Shown piece after piece: positions 1 to 11,506 of a DNA stretch of 64,000 bases. A program made the translations under genes and the position numbers. This DNA is from Coriolopsis trogii (lineage: Eukaryota > Basidiomycota > Agaricomycetes > Polyporales > Polyporaceae), in assembly GCA_020543525.1 (NCBI GenBank), contig JAHYIO010000023.1, positions 1,364,001 to 1,428,000 on the forward strand. The letters run 5' to 3'. The notes under the pieces were generated by a model, which was given only the letters and a program-made list of their open reading frames with translations, made no database searches and was not told where the DNA came from. How positions within the stretch are numbered: the first letter of the stretch is position 1; the number at the start of each line of letters is the position of its first letter.

Positions 1-617
1 TGCTATTTCCCTTTGCAGCTTGCCTCGCATCCTCTCCTCTCTCCCTTCCTTCCTCACCGCAACTCCCGAACCCCTTTGGCTCTACCTCCGCTTCACTGCG
101 CCTGTGGACAGGTCGCCTCGCATACCTTAACGTTAACGTACTTATTGGTGTCAGGCCTTGGCTTCGAGGCTAGCTTATACCTCGCTCCGGTGTAGGTTGT
201 GACTACCATTTGGCTTCTTCACTAGTGCTTCGCCTTCCACGTTTTTCCCTTGATCTTTTTGGGATGGAATACATGTACAACAAATATCATCTCCCTGCAT
301 CTTGGGTGTACAGGTGAATCCAGTGTATTCAGAACGTGAGTGTGGAAACAAGGTCAACTGTATTGGCGAGTCATAAGTATGACGTTGAGTGATGCCGTAA
401 AGCGCACACTGACGGTGGCGGAACCTGAGTCGACTTGAAACGGACTACGCTACTTATCTCGCTTAGAGCAGGACTTGCCACCTCGACTTCTACGTTACCA
501 ACTCTACCGCACCTGCCTCTATCTGCTGGCAGGCCCACTGTGTCTCGCACTACGTTCGATCTCTTGCGGTCCATTCTAGTTGGAAGCACATAGTATCGTC
601 CCGACGACCTCAGGAAT
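1..617. other. Upstream region of the first gene, no gene seen
   Basis: No exon chain or RNA gene is recognisable here. The first 80 bases are pyrimidine-rich. The stretch directly before position 618 is probably promoter and 5' leader of the phosphodiesterase gene. A 3' end of a gene lying left of the window cannot be excluded. Confidence 0.4.
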
Positions 618-2921
618 ATGAAGGCAGAGTATTCGAAGGTGAAGGGCGCGGCCTCACCCCGCCTCTCCGTACCCGACGACGAAGAGCGCAAGGCTCTCAT
701 CTCATCCGAGGAGCGGCGCTTCGAGGACAAGCAGTACGACGAAGAGGAGAACGCGGAGCTCCTACCGCCCCCTGGCAGGCGGTCAAGGAGATGTCTGGTC
801 TTCAGCGGCTTGTTCTTCTCGTTGCTGCTGCTCAGCGTCGCTATTCCCTATCAACGGCTCTTCCCTTCCAGCTCGAGCGAGGACGAGGGTCAAAGCCAGG
901 GCGAGCAGGAGGGCGCAGAGAGGTTCAGGTTGCAGACGGAGGGCTTGCTGAGCAACGGGACGCATGAGTTCAAGAAGACGGCGATCATTGTGTCTATTGA
1001 CGGTTTGCGGTATGTCCTCTATCTGCTGTGCCACAGCCTTTGGTGAGGGAGAAAGTAGTCATGGCGGTACGGGTTTTACAGGGCGGATTACCTTGACCGT
1101 GGCTTGACCCCGCATTTGCTTGCTATCAGCAAGGATGGGCTACGCGCAAAGTCCATGAAGCCTATCTTTCCTGTGAGTCTAGCCTGATATCATTGAGGGA
1201 CGTGTGCTCACTGTGTCTCAGACATTGACCTTCCCGTAAGTCTCGATATATGCGCGTATGGGGGGCGGTACTCATACTGACATTACCATGCAGCAATCAT
1301 TGGGCATTGATGTGAGTATGTTCCTTTGTCGCGGATGCGCAGTACGGCTGAGCTATTGCAGGACTGGTCTGTACGCGGAGTCTCATGGAATAGTTGGCAA
1401 CGTGAGTGTCGACGTCAGAGCTGCGTCGACAACTCCATAGGCTTATTTCCAACCCTTAAACGTAGAACTTCTGGGACCCTGCAACAGGGCGCGTGTTCGA
1501 ATACAACCGTGCCGAGTCTGCATGGATCTCCAGCTGGTGGGCCGGAGAGCCTGTAAGTGCAGCCCGTTTATAGTCTGCGTTGACGGTACTGACCGCATTC
1601 AGATGTGGGAAACTGCTGAGAAGGCTGGCGTACGGAGTGCCAACTTGATGTGGTACGTGCCCTGTACCCGACGAACATAGTATATTACATTCTGACGTTC
1701 GCTGCCACAGGCCGGGACCGCCGAAGACTACGACCGGCGCGTCATCTACTTATTTCATACCGTGGAAGGTCTGTCGATTGATAGCGAGTCGCCGATATCT
1801 GTATTCACCGAATAGCCTGCAGGACAGGGTCCCTCTCAAGGAGAAGTTGGATCAAATCCTGACATGGATTGACATGCCCCTGGAGACACGTCCTCAATTT
1901 ATCATGGGTATGTTCCTGCACTCTGTTGGGCATGTCGTCAACCTAACGGCACGTAGCATATGAACCTTCTCTTGATCAGGCTGGCCACTACGCCGGTCCT
2001 AAGTCGGATCTCGTCAACGTCAGTGTGAGACACCCTGAATTTGGGGGTAGTGCTGACCGGTGTTGAGACCCCACAGAAAGTCCTGAAGCAAGTAGACGTG
2101 TTCGCGCGTGACCTGCACGACCAGCTTGAAGCGCGGAACCTCAGCGACATCGTCGACATCGTCTTTGTCAGCGACCACGGCATGACGGACACCTCCCACC
2201 CCGAGCTCATCTTCATCGACGACATTCTCGGCGATGGCTGGCACCACATCGAGCACGAGGACGGCTGGCCCGCAATGGGCTTCCGCTTCGACACTCCGGA
2301 GAACAGCGAGAAGTACCTGCAGGTGCTCCTGAACGCGTCCGAGCACAGCGGGGGCAGGTTCGACGTGTACACGCACAAGACGATGCCCGACCGCTGGCAT
2401 TTTGTGCACAACGAGCGGATCGCGCCGATCTACGTCGTCCCCCGCATCGGCTACGCGCTCACGGACCGCGTCGAGAACGGCTCGGGGATGAACAAGGGCG
2501 TGCGTGGTGTTTGGCTGCTTTGGGGGCTCGGGTGCTGACTGTGTTCCGTCTGCAGAGCCACGGGTACGACAACGACTACAAGGAGATGCACGCCATGTTC
2601 GTCGCGCACGGTCCCTTCGCCGCCGTCGTGAAGGCGATCGAGGCGGACCGCGTGCAAGCCCAGGCGAAGGCGAACGCAAGGGCCAAGTCCCCCATGCGGC
2701 GAGCGGCGGACCGACTTCTGTCCGTGTTCGGTCGTGCGGCCAGCAGCAGCAGGCCCCTCGCGCGGCCGAACAAGGGCTGGCACTCGACCGCGGACGATAC
2801 GTATGTGATGGAGACGTTCGAGAACGTGCAGATCTACAACCTCATGATGAAGCTGCTCGGGATCGAGGAGCATGCTGCGCCGACGAACGGTACGAAGGGC
2901 TTCTGGGACAAGTACTTCTGA
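618..2921 (+). CDS. Ectonucleotide pyrophosphatase/phosphodiesterase (NPP family, type II membrane protein)
   Basis: Encodes an alkaline-phosphatase-fold enzyme that hydrolyses nucleotide or similar phosphodiester bonds, probably at the cell surface or in the vacuole/secretory lumen. The first exon (618-1009) gives an acidic cytosolic tail, then a single hydrophobic anchor around residues 60-77, then the start of the catalytic domain at IIVSIDGLR (metal-binding Asp). Short exons then give ADYLDRGLTPHL, MKPIFPTLTFPNHW (the catalytic Thr of the family), TGLYAESHGIVGN and NFWDPATG. Later exons carry VSDHGM (2170-2190), a typical metal site, and SHGYDN near 2560, the C-terminal metal-binding His. 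At least ten introns. The tail after about 2640 is Ala/Arg-rich and less conserved. The start at 618 is the only Met giving the usual tail-anchor-domain order. Family assignment is firm; substrate is not visible. Confidence 0.92.
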
Positions 2922-4061
2922 CCCCGTTCGGAGCTCTCTCGGTTCGTCCTGCGAGGATCGTTTGGGAGGATCTTTGTATATTATTGTTTGGATTTAGGTT
3001 TTACAGTGTGTGTATGGGGGGGGGAGTATATTACATACGCTAATGGATGCTATCTGTTCGCAATTCTTGTGTGCGATATTACTCGTACAAAACGCGTCGC
3101 CGTCGTCGTCTTTTGGGTGGGAAGGTGGGAACAGTGAGCAGCGAAGAAAAAAAAGTCCAAACGCGATCTGCAATTCGCGACACTGTCGTATCTACGTAAA
3201 GTGCGAAACACAAAGCAGATCGGTAGCAGGGAAGCAGGAAAGCAAGACTGGAAAGAAGAGAACAGCGCGACTACTATGCACGTGCGGGGGACCCAGATCG
3301 GTACTGGTACAACAGAGCATCAGTAACAACAAGGAGAAGAGGTGCACGCCAGTAACCCAAGCCCAAAGACGGATGATGAGGATCAAGACGTCTAAAATGT
3401 CACAGAGGGGGGAGAAAGAGGAAAGATAGAGAGGGTGAGTGGAAGGATGGACTGGAATTAAGCAGCGCGGGTGGGCTCGGCCTCGTTGCGACAAATATGC
3501 ACAGCGAACGATCAGTTTGACTCGCGGAGCATACGGGAGCGACACGGCGCTTAGTGCGCGGTATCGCGAGCGGATGGGGGCACGGCATGGCGGGTATGGG
3601 ACTGTCGGGCGCGGGATATGGACACGGGAATGGGAAGACGGAGAGTGTCGCGGTGGATGGAGGTCGGTGAGTCGGTGGGAAGGGCAAGGAAAGCGGGAAT
3701 TATCGGGGTAGGGTAAGGGCACCGCCGTCGACGGATCGCGATCTGCCAATGTGACAGTGTGGTCGTCGGCAACGATGACAGTGGTGGCGGTAATGGTGGG
3801 TGGACAACAAACATGAAAGCCAAGATCGGTGATCAGAGGAAAGCATTATGGACGGGACGACGGCCCGGCAGCCCCGGCAAGGGGATCGCAGCAGCCACCT
3901 ATGGTCGGCGAAGCACCCTTGCCTGAAGGTGCGGGTGCAATGTCGGAGATTAGATAGTGCTGTACAAGTCGTCAAGTCGCGAGGGCCTTCGTCGTAGGTG
4001 AGGGTCGTGAATCGTCCTTAGACGTTTTCAACGCCAGCGATGGGTCGTTGGCGCTCGGCGT
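2922..4061. other. Intergenic region between convergent genes
   Basis: Lies between the 3' ends of the phosphodiesterase (plus) and aquaporin (minus) genes, so it should hold both 3' UTRs. A G-run is at about 3015-3023. The open frames here are purine/pyrimidine-biased on opposite strands and have no recognisable domain. No gene seen. Confidence 0.45.
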
Positions 4062-5543
4062 CTATCGCGCGTTGGTGGTGCGCGCGAGCTTTTGCGTCAC
4101 TGGAGGACATGCTCGATCAGTCCAAGACTTCATTAGATGCGATCGGGGAGGGAACACGCACGGTCTGTTCAGGAGGCTCTCCGCCCCGGTGAAGATGAGT
4201 GCATCGTAGAGGAATATGCCCACTAGTGGGATATATGTGAGAGGTCAGGTCCAGATGGTAATGGCGACAGGAGACGCACCGAGAGCACCGATGATTGGGG
4301 CGATAACTGGGCACCAAAGCCAGTAGTGGTTACGGAAGGTGAACACTGCGGCAAGCAATAACGTATGAGCGTTATGTGGAGCTGGAGCAGTCAAACGTAT
4401 AAGAAGCCACATACCGTCCTTCCCGTAGCCAACCATCGCTGTCAACAACCTGGGACCAAGGTCACGCGCGGGGTTAATAGCGTAACCTGTGGTTATAACA
4501 TAAGTGCCAATTGCCAGTGAACGAACAGCAGAATTGCATACCGGTCTGCATTCCCAAGGCAGCTCCGATACCCAGAATGGTGAGGAAGATGACAAGAGGA
4601 ACCAGTCCGGCCGGTGGAGGACCGTTCCTCGAGTCGCCGACGGCGCAGACGACAAGGAGCAGAACGGCCGTGCCGAGGAACTGGCGGATACAACACAACG
4701 TCAATAACCGCGAAAGGAATCGGAGATCCGACTGTCATACCTCATCGAAGAAACATGACACCGAAGTCATGTAATCCGCCTGTGATACGTATGAGATAAC
4801 CGGAATAGGAGGAAAGATGTCAACAAGACGTACAGCGTAGGTGGAAAATAAGCCCGCGGTGCCGGGCACTGTACGAATATGCCTACCGCCCTCGACGAGG
4901 TCGATGGCGTGAATATAGTTGGCGTAAATGATGCCGGCGCCACAGAGACCACCCATGAGCTGTGCGAAGATGTAGGTGGGGACCTTGCGCCAGGGGAAGT
5001 CCCGGAAGGTGGCGAAGGCGATGGTCACGGCAGGATTGCAGTGACCGCCGGAAATTCCTCCAGAGACCCAAACACCGAGGGCTGCACCTACTGCCCAGCC
5101 GAAGTTGAGGGAGAGGTAATCCTGCGGCGGCACGGTCCGGCGTCAGTTGAATAATCAAGAGGGCGAAATATGAGGCGGATAGGAGTGCTTACACCCAACG
5201 GTGCCGCAGCGACGGCAGTGTTCTTGGATAGTTGCGTCTGACAATCGACGCCGTTGCCAAAGATGATGAGGATCATGACGCCGAAGAACTCTGCGGCGGG
5301 CTCCCGTATGTACTCGCTGGGAAAGAGAGAAGAAGGACGTGAGAATCGGTCAAGAATTTAGATAGCGGGGGTTCGGTACCGGATCCTGGACCACCTGTTT
5401 GGGTATCGGGTGTAATGGAGCATGGCCTCCTCGTCGAGGGGGGAGTCGGGGCCCTGTGTGGAGGAGGGCGCGTACTCGACCTGGCTTGTGGTGCCTTCCT
5501 TGGAGTGGTCGGCGGAGGTGAGACTGCGCTTTCGCTGAGACAT
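4062..5543 (-). CDS. Aquaglyceroporin (MIP family channel)
   Basis: A six-helix channel for water and small polyols such as glycerol in a cell membrane. Start at 5543 ([10 protein letters not shown]) with a hydrophilic N-terminus ending in YPNRWSRIR, then after one intron [21 protein letters not shown], the typical first helix of fungal aquaglyceroporins. The first pore motif is GGHCNPAVT (about 5030-5055) and the second is [12 protein letters not shown] (about 4455-4490). The Asp after the second NPAR is the usual mark of glycerol-conducting members. The final exon reads [20 protein letters not shown] and runs in frame to TAG at 4062-4064. About seven introns. Both NPA boxes are intact, so it is probably functional. 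Confidence 0.93.
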
Positions 5544-7415
5544 GGCGGAGGGGCGTGCGGGGGAGGGGATGGGGAAAGGCCGGGAGTGGGGACTGATGTG
5601 GAGGGAGGAGAGCGGGGAAGTTATATACAGCACGTACAGGGGCGACACTGGACGATAGCGGTAGAGCGTGACAATCAGGGCCGAAACGGAGGAGAGAAGG
5701 ATCAAGCGAGAGGGAGGCTGCGATGTGTAATAAGATATTCGGGATGGCTGGGCACGCCCCACCCGAAGCCGGCAGGGTGTCCGGGCAAAGGAGAACGCTG
5801 TCGGGTCGCATGACGCGCTCCTCGTCCTCCTCAGGCGACGAGGCTGGGAAAAGAAGCCCCGCGGACAGCGTCCACCTCACGTTCACCAGGACCGTCCTCC
5901 AGCGAGCCACGACGCACCAGCTGCGTCCATCCTCGGCATCCTACTCTCTCATTGGGCCGCCCGCGTGATTCCCGATCCATCGTCGGCCTCTCGGAGAGCG
6001 CCCTCTCGGAGTCGGACGTTGCCCTCGCCGCGGCCGCTGCTGCCACCACCGCCAGTAGATCAGCGACTCCTGTCCTGCCGAGACCTGTTCTCCCCCATTG
6101 CTCAGCCAACTCGGTCCGACTCTCCGAATCCCCCTCAGTCTCTCTCACTCGTTACGCTGCCATCATCCCGCTTGGTCCTTGGTCGTGCCGGCCCAACGTC
6201 CGCAACCGCAGCCCGGTCTGAAGCACGCGACAATCCCTTCGGCATCGGAACGAACGTACGAGCGACGGTCACAGACGCTTAAACATCTTAACCTCCTACT
6301 CACCATCTCCGACCAACAACGATCGGCCGGTGGTTCGGTATCCGTTGCTCAATCGTTCTTTCCCTTTCCCGTACATTCGTTCCTGGCTCTCGAGCCACCC
6401 TGTTCAGGAACCATCTAATCGCCTTATAACCCCTCGGCTCGTCTAGACTCTACGCTCGCCCTGCTCACAAGCGCTCGAACTTCACGATATACTGACCTCA
6501 CCGTCTGCACGTCTCCTTGCGTCTCCTGTACTTCATTTCCCATGTGCTTGAGGCTCAGCACGTAAGTGCATTCGTTGCCCAAGCACCCACTGCCAGGGCC
6601 CGCTACCTGACTCGCCATCACGACCGAGAGTCAGACGATGCCGCATGCTGTCGAGACGTGACCAATTCCTCGGTCATGGGTTCAACATTCCATCGCCAGC
6701 TCACACCATTCCGTGGCGGGTGTCCGAGAGTACATGTTCCATCCTTACGTGTGCGGCTTTCTCGATCTGATAAGGCACAACTCGCCATACATGCGATTCT
6801 GAACTTTCCTGTATCTTTACAAACGATCACGTTGAGTAAACAGTTTGTTCTTACCGTCACAACGCCCCTGCTCGATCACATTACGATCCCGCTCAATTGT
6901 ACTTGTCATCAGCATCGAGAGCCATTCCTATTTCCAACTCACCATCAGCACAACCGGTCGAAAAGACTAGCCAGTGCAAGTCTCCTCGATCGAGTCGCCG
7001 ACCTTGGAGACACTCCGAAACTCTCTGGACGCATAAACGATATTTCCTGAGCTTCCTTCCTGCGAGAGCTACCATATGAGCTCGAGGGACGGCTATTCTC
7101 GTCTGATCTAGGCTTGTTTCCTTCATCTGTCATGCGGACTTAGAATCCTTCTAGTGATTGCACCGACGCGAGTAGAAGAGTATCATTTTGCTGCATGCCG
7201 ATGGTCCTGTTGGCAGGAACCTCGTAATACGGCGCGGCGCACAGACGTAAGAAGGCACCCTCTGATTTAACTCTGCACGTTGGAGGTTATGTACTCGTAA
7301 AACTCTCTCGCTGTTGTTCGACCATGCTGTATGCTCATCACAGTCGCTCGAAGGGCAGTCGATTTAGCTGTCGGCATGTGATAGAAGACGTACAGCAACC
7401 CTAACCTTAACCGAC
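5544..7415. other. Long intergenic region, no gene recognised
   Basis: Contains the promoter of the aquaporin gene on its left side and about 1.5 kb of C/T-rich DNA. Several overlapping open frames between 5700 and 7100 exist on both strands, but none shows a domain, splice-linked continuation or conserved-looking segment. Close to its right end, at 7398-7410, is a telomere-like run (ccctaaccttaacc) directly before the mobile element. Confidence 0.4.
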
Positions 7416-7417
7416 TA

Positions 7418-7445
7418 CAGTCGAAACCCTCTTATCCCATACCTC
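7418..7445 (+). repeat. Left terminal inverted repeat of the MITE
   Basis: Twenty-eight bases beginning CAGTCGAAACCC and ending ATACCTC, a perfect inverted match to 7822-7849. It is preceded by the TA target duplication at 7416-7417. Confidence 0.9.
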
Positions 7446-7821
7446 CGATAACCCATAACCTCTCATATCCCATAGATTTTGCCGGGTCCCGAGTTGGTTC
7501 TATGGGGCAAATCCCATAACCTCCCATAACCCTTAACCCATAGCCTTTGCCGGCCAAAAACCCATAGGTTTTATCATTTTGTATCCGGAAAGTGTGCCTT
7601 GAGCTAAGAATATGGGGCTCAAAATCTTCGTCTGCTTACAGTTTATAGGTATACAACGCTGTTTTAGGTGATTGGAAGCAAGACTGAACGTTGAGAATTC
7701 GTGGACCCTGTGTTATCGGGCGCTTGAGTGATGATAACAGGTTATAGGATCGAGCGCTCGACGAGCGCCTCCTCTCGTAGCCCATAACCTCCGAAAACCC
7801 ATAGTTTTGGGCTTCTCCCGA

Positions 7822-7849
7822 GAGGTATGGGATAAGAGGGTTTCGACTG
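7822..7849 (-). repeat. Right terminal inverted repeat of the MITE
   Basis: Reverse complement of 7418-7445 without mismatch. It is followed by the TA target duplication at 7850-7851. Confidence 0.9.
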
Positions 7850-8003
7850 TACACCGTCGTGGCGTAATGGGCGTCTATGGCGGAAGGTGCAGTGTCGGCG
7901 CAAGCGGTGACATTGACTTGCTCCTGTTCCATCACGCTTTGCTACCATACACCCAACGAATTACTGTTTTCTGACCATTCGCCTACTTACCGTCTGATCT
8001 GCT

Positions 8004-9289
8004 ATGTCTATGCTCGACAAGTTCCGCCGGGGCGCGCAGAAGGCCGGCATCCAAGCGACCACTTTCATCAAGGAGGGCTCTAACAAGCTCGCGAACGAGT
8101 CCCAGCACTTCGTCCAGGGCTTCACCCTACCCGGCGAGGCAGAGAAGGCAGCGAAGATACTGGAAAGCTTTTTAGGTGCGTGCTACGTTGGAGGGCACTC
8201 GTTGAGCCGCACTGCAAGATGTAACGAGCTTGACATCATACATTCCGTTTCAGCCGACCCCGAACATCCCGAGTCTGCACTGAACGCCATCCCCAAAGCC
8301 GTCCTCCAACGCGCTCGCGGTACGTACGTCCACCGTCTTCTCTCGCAGCTGTTGCTCACCCCCAAGTGTCGTTGCTGCTTCGCCTTACGTGCGCCCCTCC
8401 GCTCCACAAACACGCCTTGACACACCACCAGGCCTTGCCATCTTCTCCGTTCTCAAAGCGGGCTTCGTCTTCTCCGGCAAAGCTGGCTCAGGCATTGTCA
8501 TCGCCCGCCTGCCCGACGGCTCCTGGTCCGCCCCCTCGTGCATCGCGACGGGCGGCGTCGGATGGGGGCTGCAGATCGGCGCGGACATCACCGACTTTGT
8601 CATCGTGCTGAACAGCGAAGAGGCCGTCCGCGCATTCGCCCTTGGCGGGAACGTCACCATCGGGGGCAACATCTCGGCCGCGGCGGGCCCTATCGGGACG
8701 GGGGGTGCTGTGCAGGCAACGCTTGCGCATCCGGCGCCGATGTTCTCGTACTCGAAGTCGAAAGGTGCGTGTGTGTTGCTCTCGTATACGCCTGCTTCCC
8801 TGTCCTGCATGCTTTTTACCCTCGAACTCTCTGCATGTGCACACCCTTTCTTGCCTTACGCACATCCCCACACCGTCCTTCATGCTCTGCACTCCCCCAA
8901 ATCCATGTCCCTAGTTCCCCGTTCCCAAACGAGCGCAGACGATCGTCAATCTTGACTCACCTGAACGCCCACTGACCAATCTCATTTCCCCCTCCCCAAA
9001 CCAAAAATTTACAATAGGTCTCTTCGCCGGCCTCTCGCTCGAAGGCACGGTCCTCATCGAGCGCAAAGACGCGAACCGCGAATTCTACGGCTCCGCCGTC
9101 CCTGCCAAAGACATCCTCTCCGGCCGCGTGCCCCCACCCGAGGTCGCCTCGAAGCTCTACGAGGTCATCGAGGCCGCAGAGGGCATCGACGAGTCCGGCC
9201 TCCCAGAGAGCGCGTACGTCCCCACCGCCGCAGGCGACCACATGGACATCAGGCATGGCGGCACCGTCTTCGACGCCGAGGGCCATTGA
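8004..9289 (+). CDS. SYLF (Ysc84-like) domain protein
   Basis: Four exons, 8004-8175, 8254-8319, 8432-8764 and 9018-9289, give a 280-residue protein with every intron closing in frame. After an amphipathic N-terminus (MSMLDKFRRGAQKAGIQ) comes the SYLF domain: AVLQRARGLAIFSVLKAGFVFSGKAGSG, then GGVGWGLQIGADITDFV and FSYSKSKGLFAGLSLEG. SYLF proteins of the yeast Ysc84/Lsb4 type bind phosphoinositides and help actin assembly at endocytic sites. Unlike Ysc84, no SH3 domain follows; the protein stops at an acidic tail soon after the domain. The start at MSML has two nearby Met codons, and the first is taken. The 254-bp third intron is long for this region. A MITE sits just upstream and could affect the promoter. 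Confidence 0.93.
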
Positions 9290-9765
9290 AGTCGAGTGTG
9301 TTGTGGGGATGAGCGCTGAGGTCACAGGTGCTGCCAGCCCTGAGTGCTAGGGATGCACTGGTGGACGACGATGGGGCGAGGCTGCTTGGATCTGGAGTGG
9401 AGGAGGATACGACAGATTGCTCTCGCTGGTTAATGTCCCGGAACGACTTCTACGACTCGATGTAATGATACGAACATCCCTTACCTGTCCATAACCGCTT
9501 CTCGATATTTCGTGTACATACCTCCCTTTTGTAAGATTAGATTGAGAACATTCAGATCTTCAGACTCCATGCGTTAAACTGTGATTAGACCAGAAGATGG
9601 CCAACAGCCCACCTACACACTGATGTACAATAATGTGTAACTGTGGGCAGAACACAATTACACTCTGAGAAGACAACCCACAACAGCCTGGTGAGTAAGA
9701 GGGAGTAAGTTTCCTCCGGATGCGGTGTCTCTGTGATCACAGGCTGTCAATTGGGGAGACATTGG
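9290..9765. other. 3' flank of the SYLF gene, no gene seen
   Basis: AT-richer DNA that should hold the 3' UTR of the SYLF gene and the downstream flank of the tRNA gene. No open frame of note is present. Confidence 0.4.
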
Positions 9766-9772
9766 AAAAAAA
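9766..9772 (-). terminator. RNA polymerase III terminator of tRNA-Gly
   Basis: A run of seven A on the plus strand reads as seven T on the minus strand, 22 bases after the tRNA 3' end. This is the usual Pol III stop signal. Confidence 0.7.
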
Positions 9773-9793
9773 TCTAGCGTCACCTAACCATAT

Positions 9794-9864
9794 TGCATTA
9801 AGGGGGAATCGAACCCCCGGCGGGTCGATGGCAACGACCCAGGTTACCACTACCCCATTAATGC
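9794..9864 (-). tRNA. tRNA-Gly (anticodon GCC)
   Basis: The minus strand reads GCATTAA...TTAATGC, a perfect 7-bp acceptor stem. It has a D arm GGGT/ACCT, an anticodon arm GGTCG-TTGCCAT-CGACC with anticodon GCC at 9830-9832, and a T arm GGGGG-TTCGATT-CCCCC. The length of 71 nt with discriminator A is usual for tRNA-Gly. The gene has no intron. The interrupted copy at 19,562-19,908 is nearly identical. Confidence 0.95.
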
Positions 9865-9967
9865 TATACAACTACATACACCCCATACCAATGTGTCAGT
9901 TGAATACGCCATTGGAGCCGGACGGACAGTAAAATACAAACAACAGCAAACCAGGCTTCAATCACGA

Positions 9968-11506
9968 CTATCTTGTCTTGGCAGCCTTTACCGGACCAGA
10001 TCTGCCAGAAGGCATGCTACCATCCGCCTCGATTTTGCGCTTCTTGACTGATGCTTGCTGCCTGCCACCACCAGCTCGGGGGGGCTTTGATGCAGCGGAC
10101 GGCAGCCTCGGCGGTTTCTTCGTCTGTGAGCCGGAAGATGTGAGCAACGATACGGGATGTATCGTAGAGAGAAAGACAGGACCTTAGGACCGAGCAGTAG
10201 TTCATCGTCCTCGATCTCCTCTACATCCTCCCCTGGGTCCTCGTCAGCCAATGGACTGTCCTCGTCATCAGCTTCCTGCATGAGCCGCGTGTATCGCGCC
10301 GAAGCTGTCGACGGTCGCCGCCTGCGGCCACCTGGAGCGATTGGGGGCTCGTCGTCTGGATCGTATACGGAACCTGAGGCAGCCGACTCTAGCTCGCCGT
10401 CTGTATCCTCTTCCTTCACATCCACAACAGCCGTGACACGCCTGATGAGCTTTTGTTGCGGCTGTGAATGAGAGGGACCCGCTGCTGCCACTCCAGGAGT
10501 GCGGGGGGTCCCTCGAGGACCGTCCGGTAGGGCGGTGTTCGCCTTCCGTCGCGACGCTGTTGATGGACGGACGGGGGAGCCATTACGCGACCGTAATTCT
10601 TGTGCAGCACTTCGCGAGCCGTTTGGAGCTTTCGACTTGCGTGAGGCGGTGACTGGAATGTCGTCGTTCTGGTCTACGACTGCACGCATATTGGCGTGAG
10701 GAGTCCCAACTCGGTGGGAATGAGAGGTGGAGGCGCGTTTGGTAGCCGATGAGGACGCTTGGGGTTCTTCGATGTTGGCGTAGGCTAGTCGAGGAGTGTA
10801 TGGGGTGGTGTATGCTTGGGCGGCGGCGTTCCACTGGGCACGTAGATTGATACGGGTTACACAAGGGACGAATGGGTCCGGACGTACCGCAAGCTGCCCT
10901 GCAACGAGCTCCTCGATACGTGTTGAGAGCCTGGCCCGCTCATGTTCAGTTCTCCGATACTGCTCTTTCCAACCATCAACCTCTTGTCGCGACGACTCTT
11001 CGAGACGCGCGAGCTGGGTTTTCCACTGTTGCACCTCGGCTCGTAGTTGGGCAATGGTTTCCGCTTGGTGCTTGATCTATCGAACGCTTAACCTCTGAGA
11101 CTTCAAGCATGGGAAGCACTCACTGTCAGGTCAGACTTGTCGAGCTATGCAACACGGGAGGCGTGTGAGGAGTCTCAGCGACAGGAGCAACACACTACTC
11201 ACTGCTGCTTTCCAACCCTCCTCACGAAGCTCCATATCCTTCGCGTCAAGTTGTGCATCACGGAAAGCCTTCAACGCATCGTCTCGTTCAGCCCGAAGAC
11301 GAGCAAGCTCGATGTGTGCCTCTTCTTGTGAACCTTGGACAGCAGTAAGCTGTGGGGAGGGGCAACTCAACGACAGTCACAACAAGTACGGGACGTGGGG
11401 AAGAACGTACTGCCACCGTAGCTGCCCTGGTTAGGTCGGCGAGCGCATTAGCGACGTTGGCGGAGGAAGACGAGGTGGAGGTCATGGATTTCGTGACGCC
11501 TGGCAT
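9968..11506 (-). CDS. Coiled-coil protein of unknown function with acidic and basic C-terminal tracts
   Basis: I do not recognise this protein. The first exon (MPGVTKSMTSTSS; an alternative Met lies at 11,485) leads into NVANALADLTRAATVA. After an intron comes a helical, charged stretch (QEEAHIELARLRAERDDALK), a seven-codon exon (LDKSDLT), and a long coiled coil (IKHQAETIAQLRAEVQQWK through ARLSTRIEELVAG). A possible 54-bp in-frame intron with a GTACGT donor follows at about 10,836-10,889. The middle is Ser/Thr/Pro/Arg-rich and likely disordered. Near the C-terminus is an acid block (EDPGEDVEEIEDDELLLGPK). A last exon then gives a basic tail ending VKKRKIEADGS...KAAKTR with nuclear-localisation character and TAG at 9968. 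The layout suggests a nuclear scaffold or chromosome-associated protein, which is inference only. Confidence 0.72.

Larger units (their letters stand above)
7418..7849. mobile_element. Pogo/Fot1-like miniature inverted-repeat element (MITE)
   Basis: A 432-bp non-coding element. Its two ends are perfect 28-bp inverted repeats: 7418-7445, beginning CAGTCGAAACCCTCTTATCC, and its reverse complement at 7822-7849. Each end is flanked by TA (7416-7417 and 7850-7851), the expected target duplication of the Tc1/mariner-pogo group, whose members often start with CAGT. Inside, near both ends, are repeats of CCCATAACC and CCCATAG, which resemble subterminal transposase-binding repeats. There is no transposase ORF, so it would depend on an enzyme supplied from elsewhere. 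The perfect ends suggest a fairly recent insertion. The right end is 154 bp before the start codon of the SYLF gene. Confidence 0.85.

Noticed and set aside
3192..3823. Overlapping open frames between the phosphodiesterase and aquaporin genes
   Set aside because: They lie on purine/pyrimidine-biased DNA in both directions, show repeats of Arg/Pro/Ser only, and sit where two 3' UTRs are expected.
9968..11506. Identification of the coiled-coil protein as shugoshin or a kinetochore subunit
   Set aside because: Layout is similar but no family-specific motif could be seen; left as unknown.
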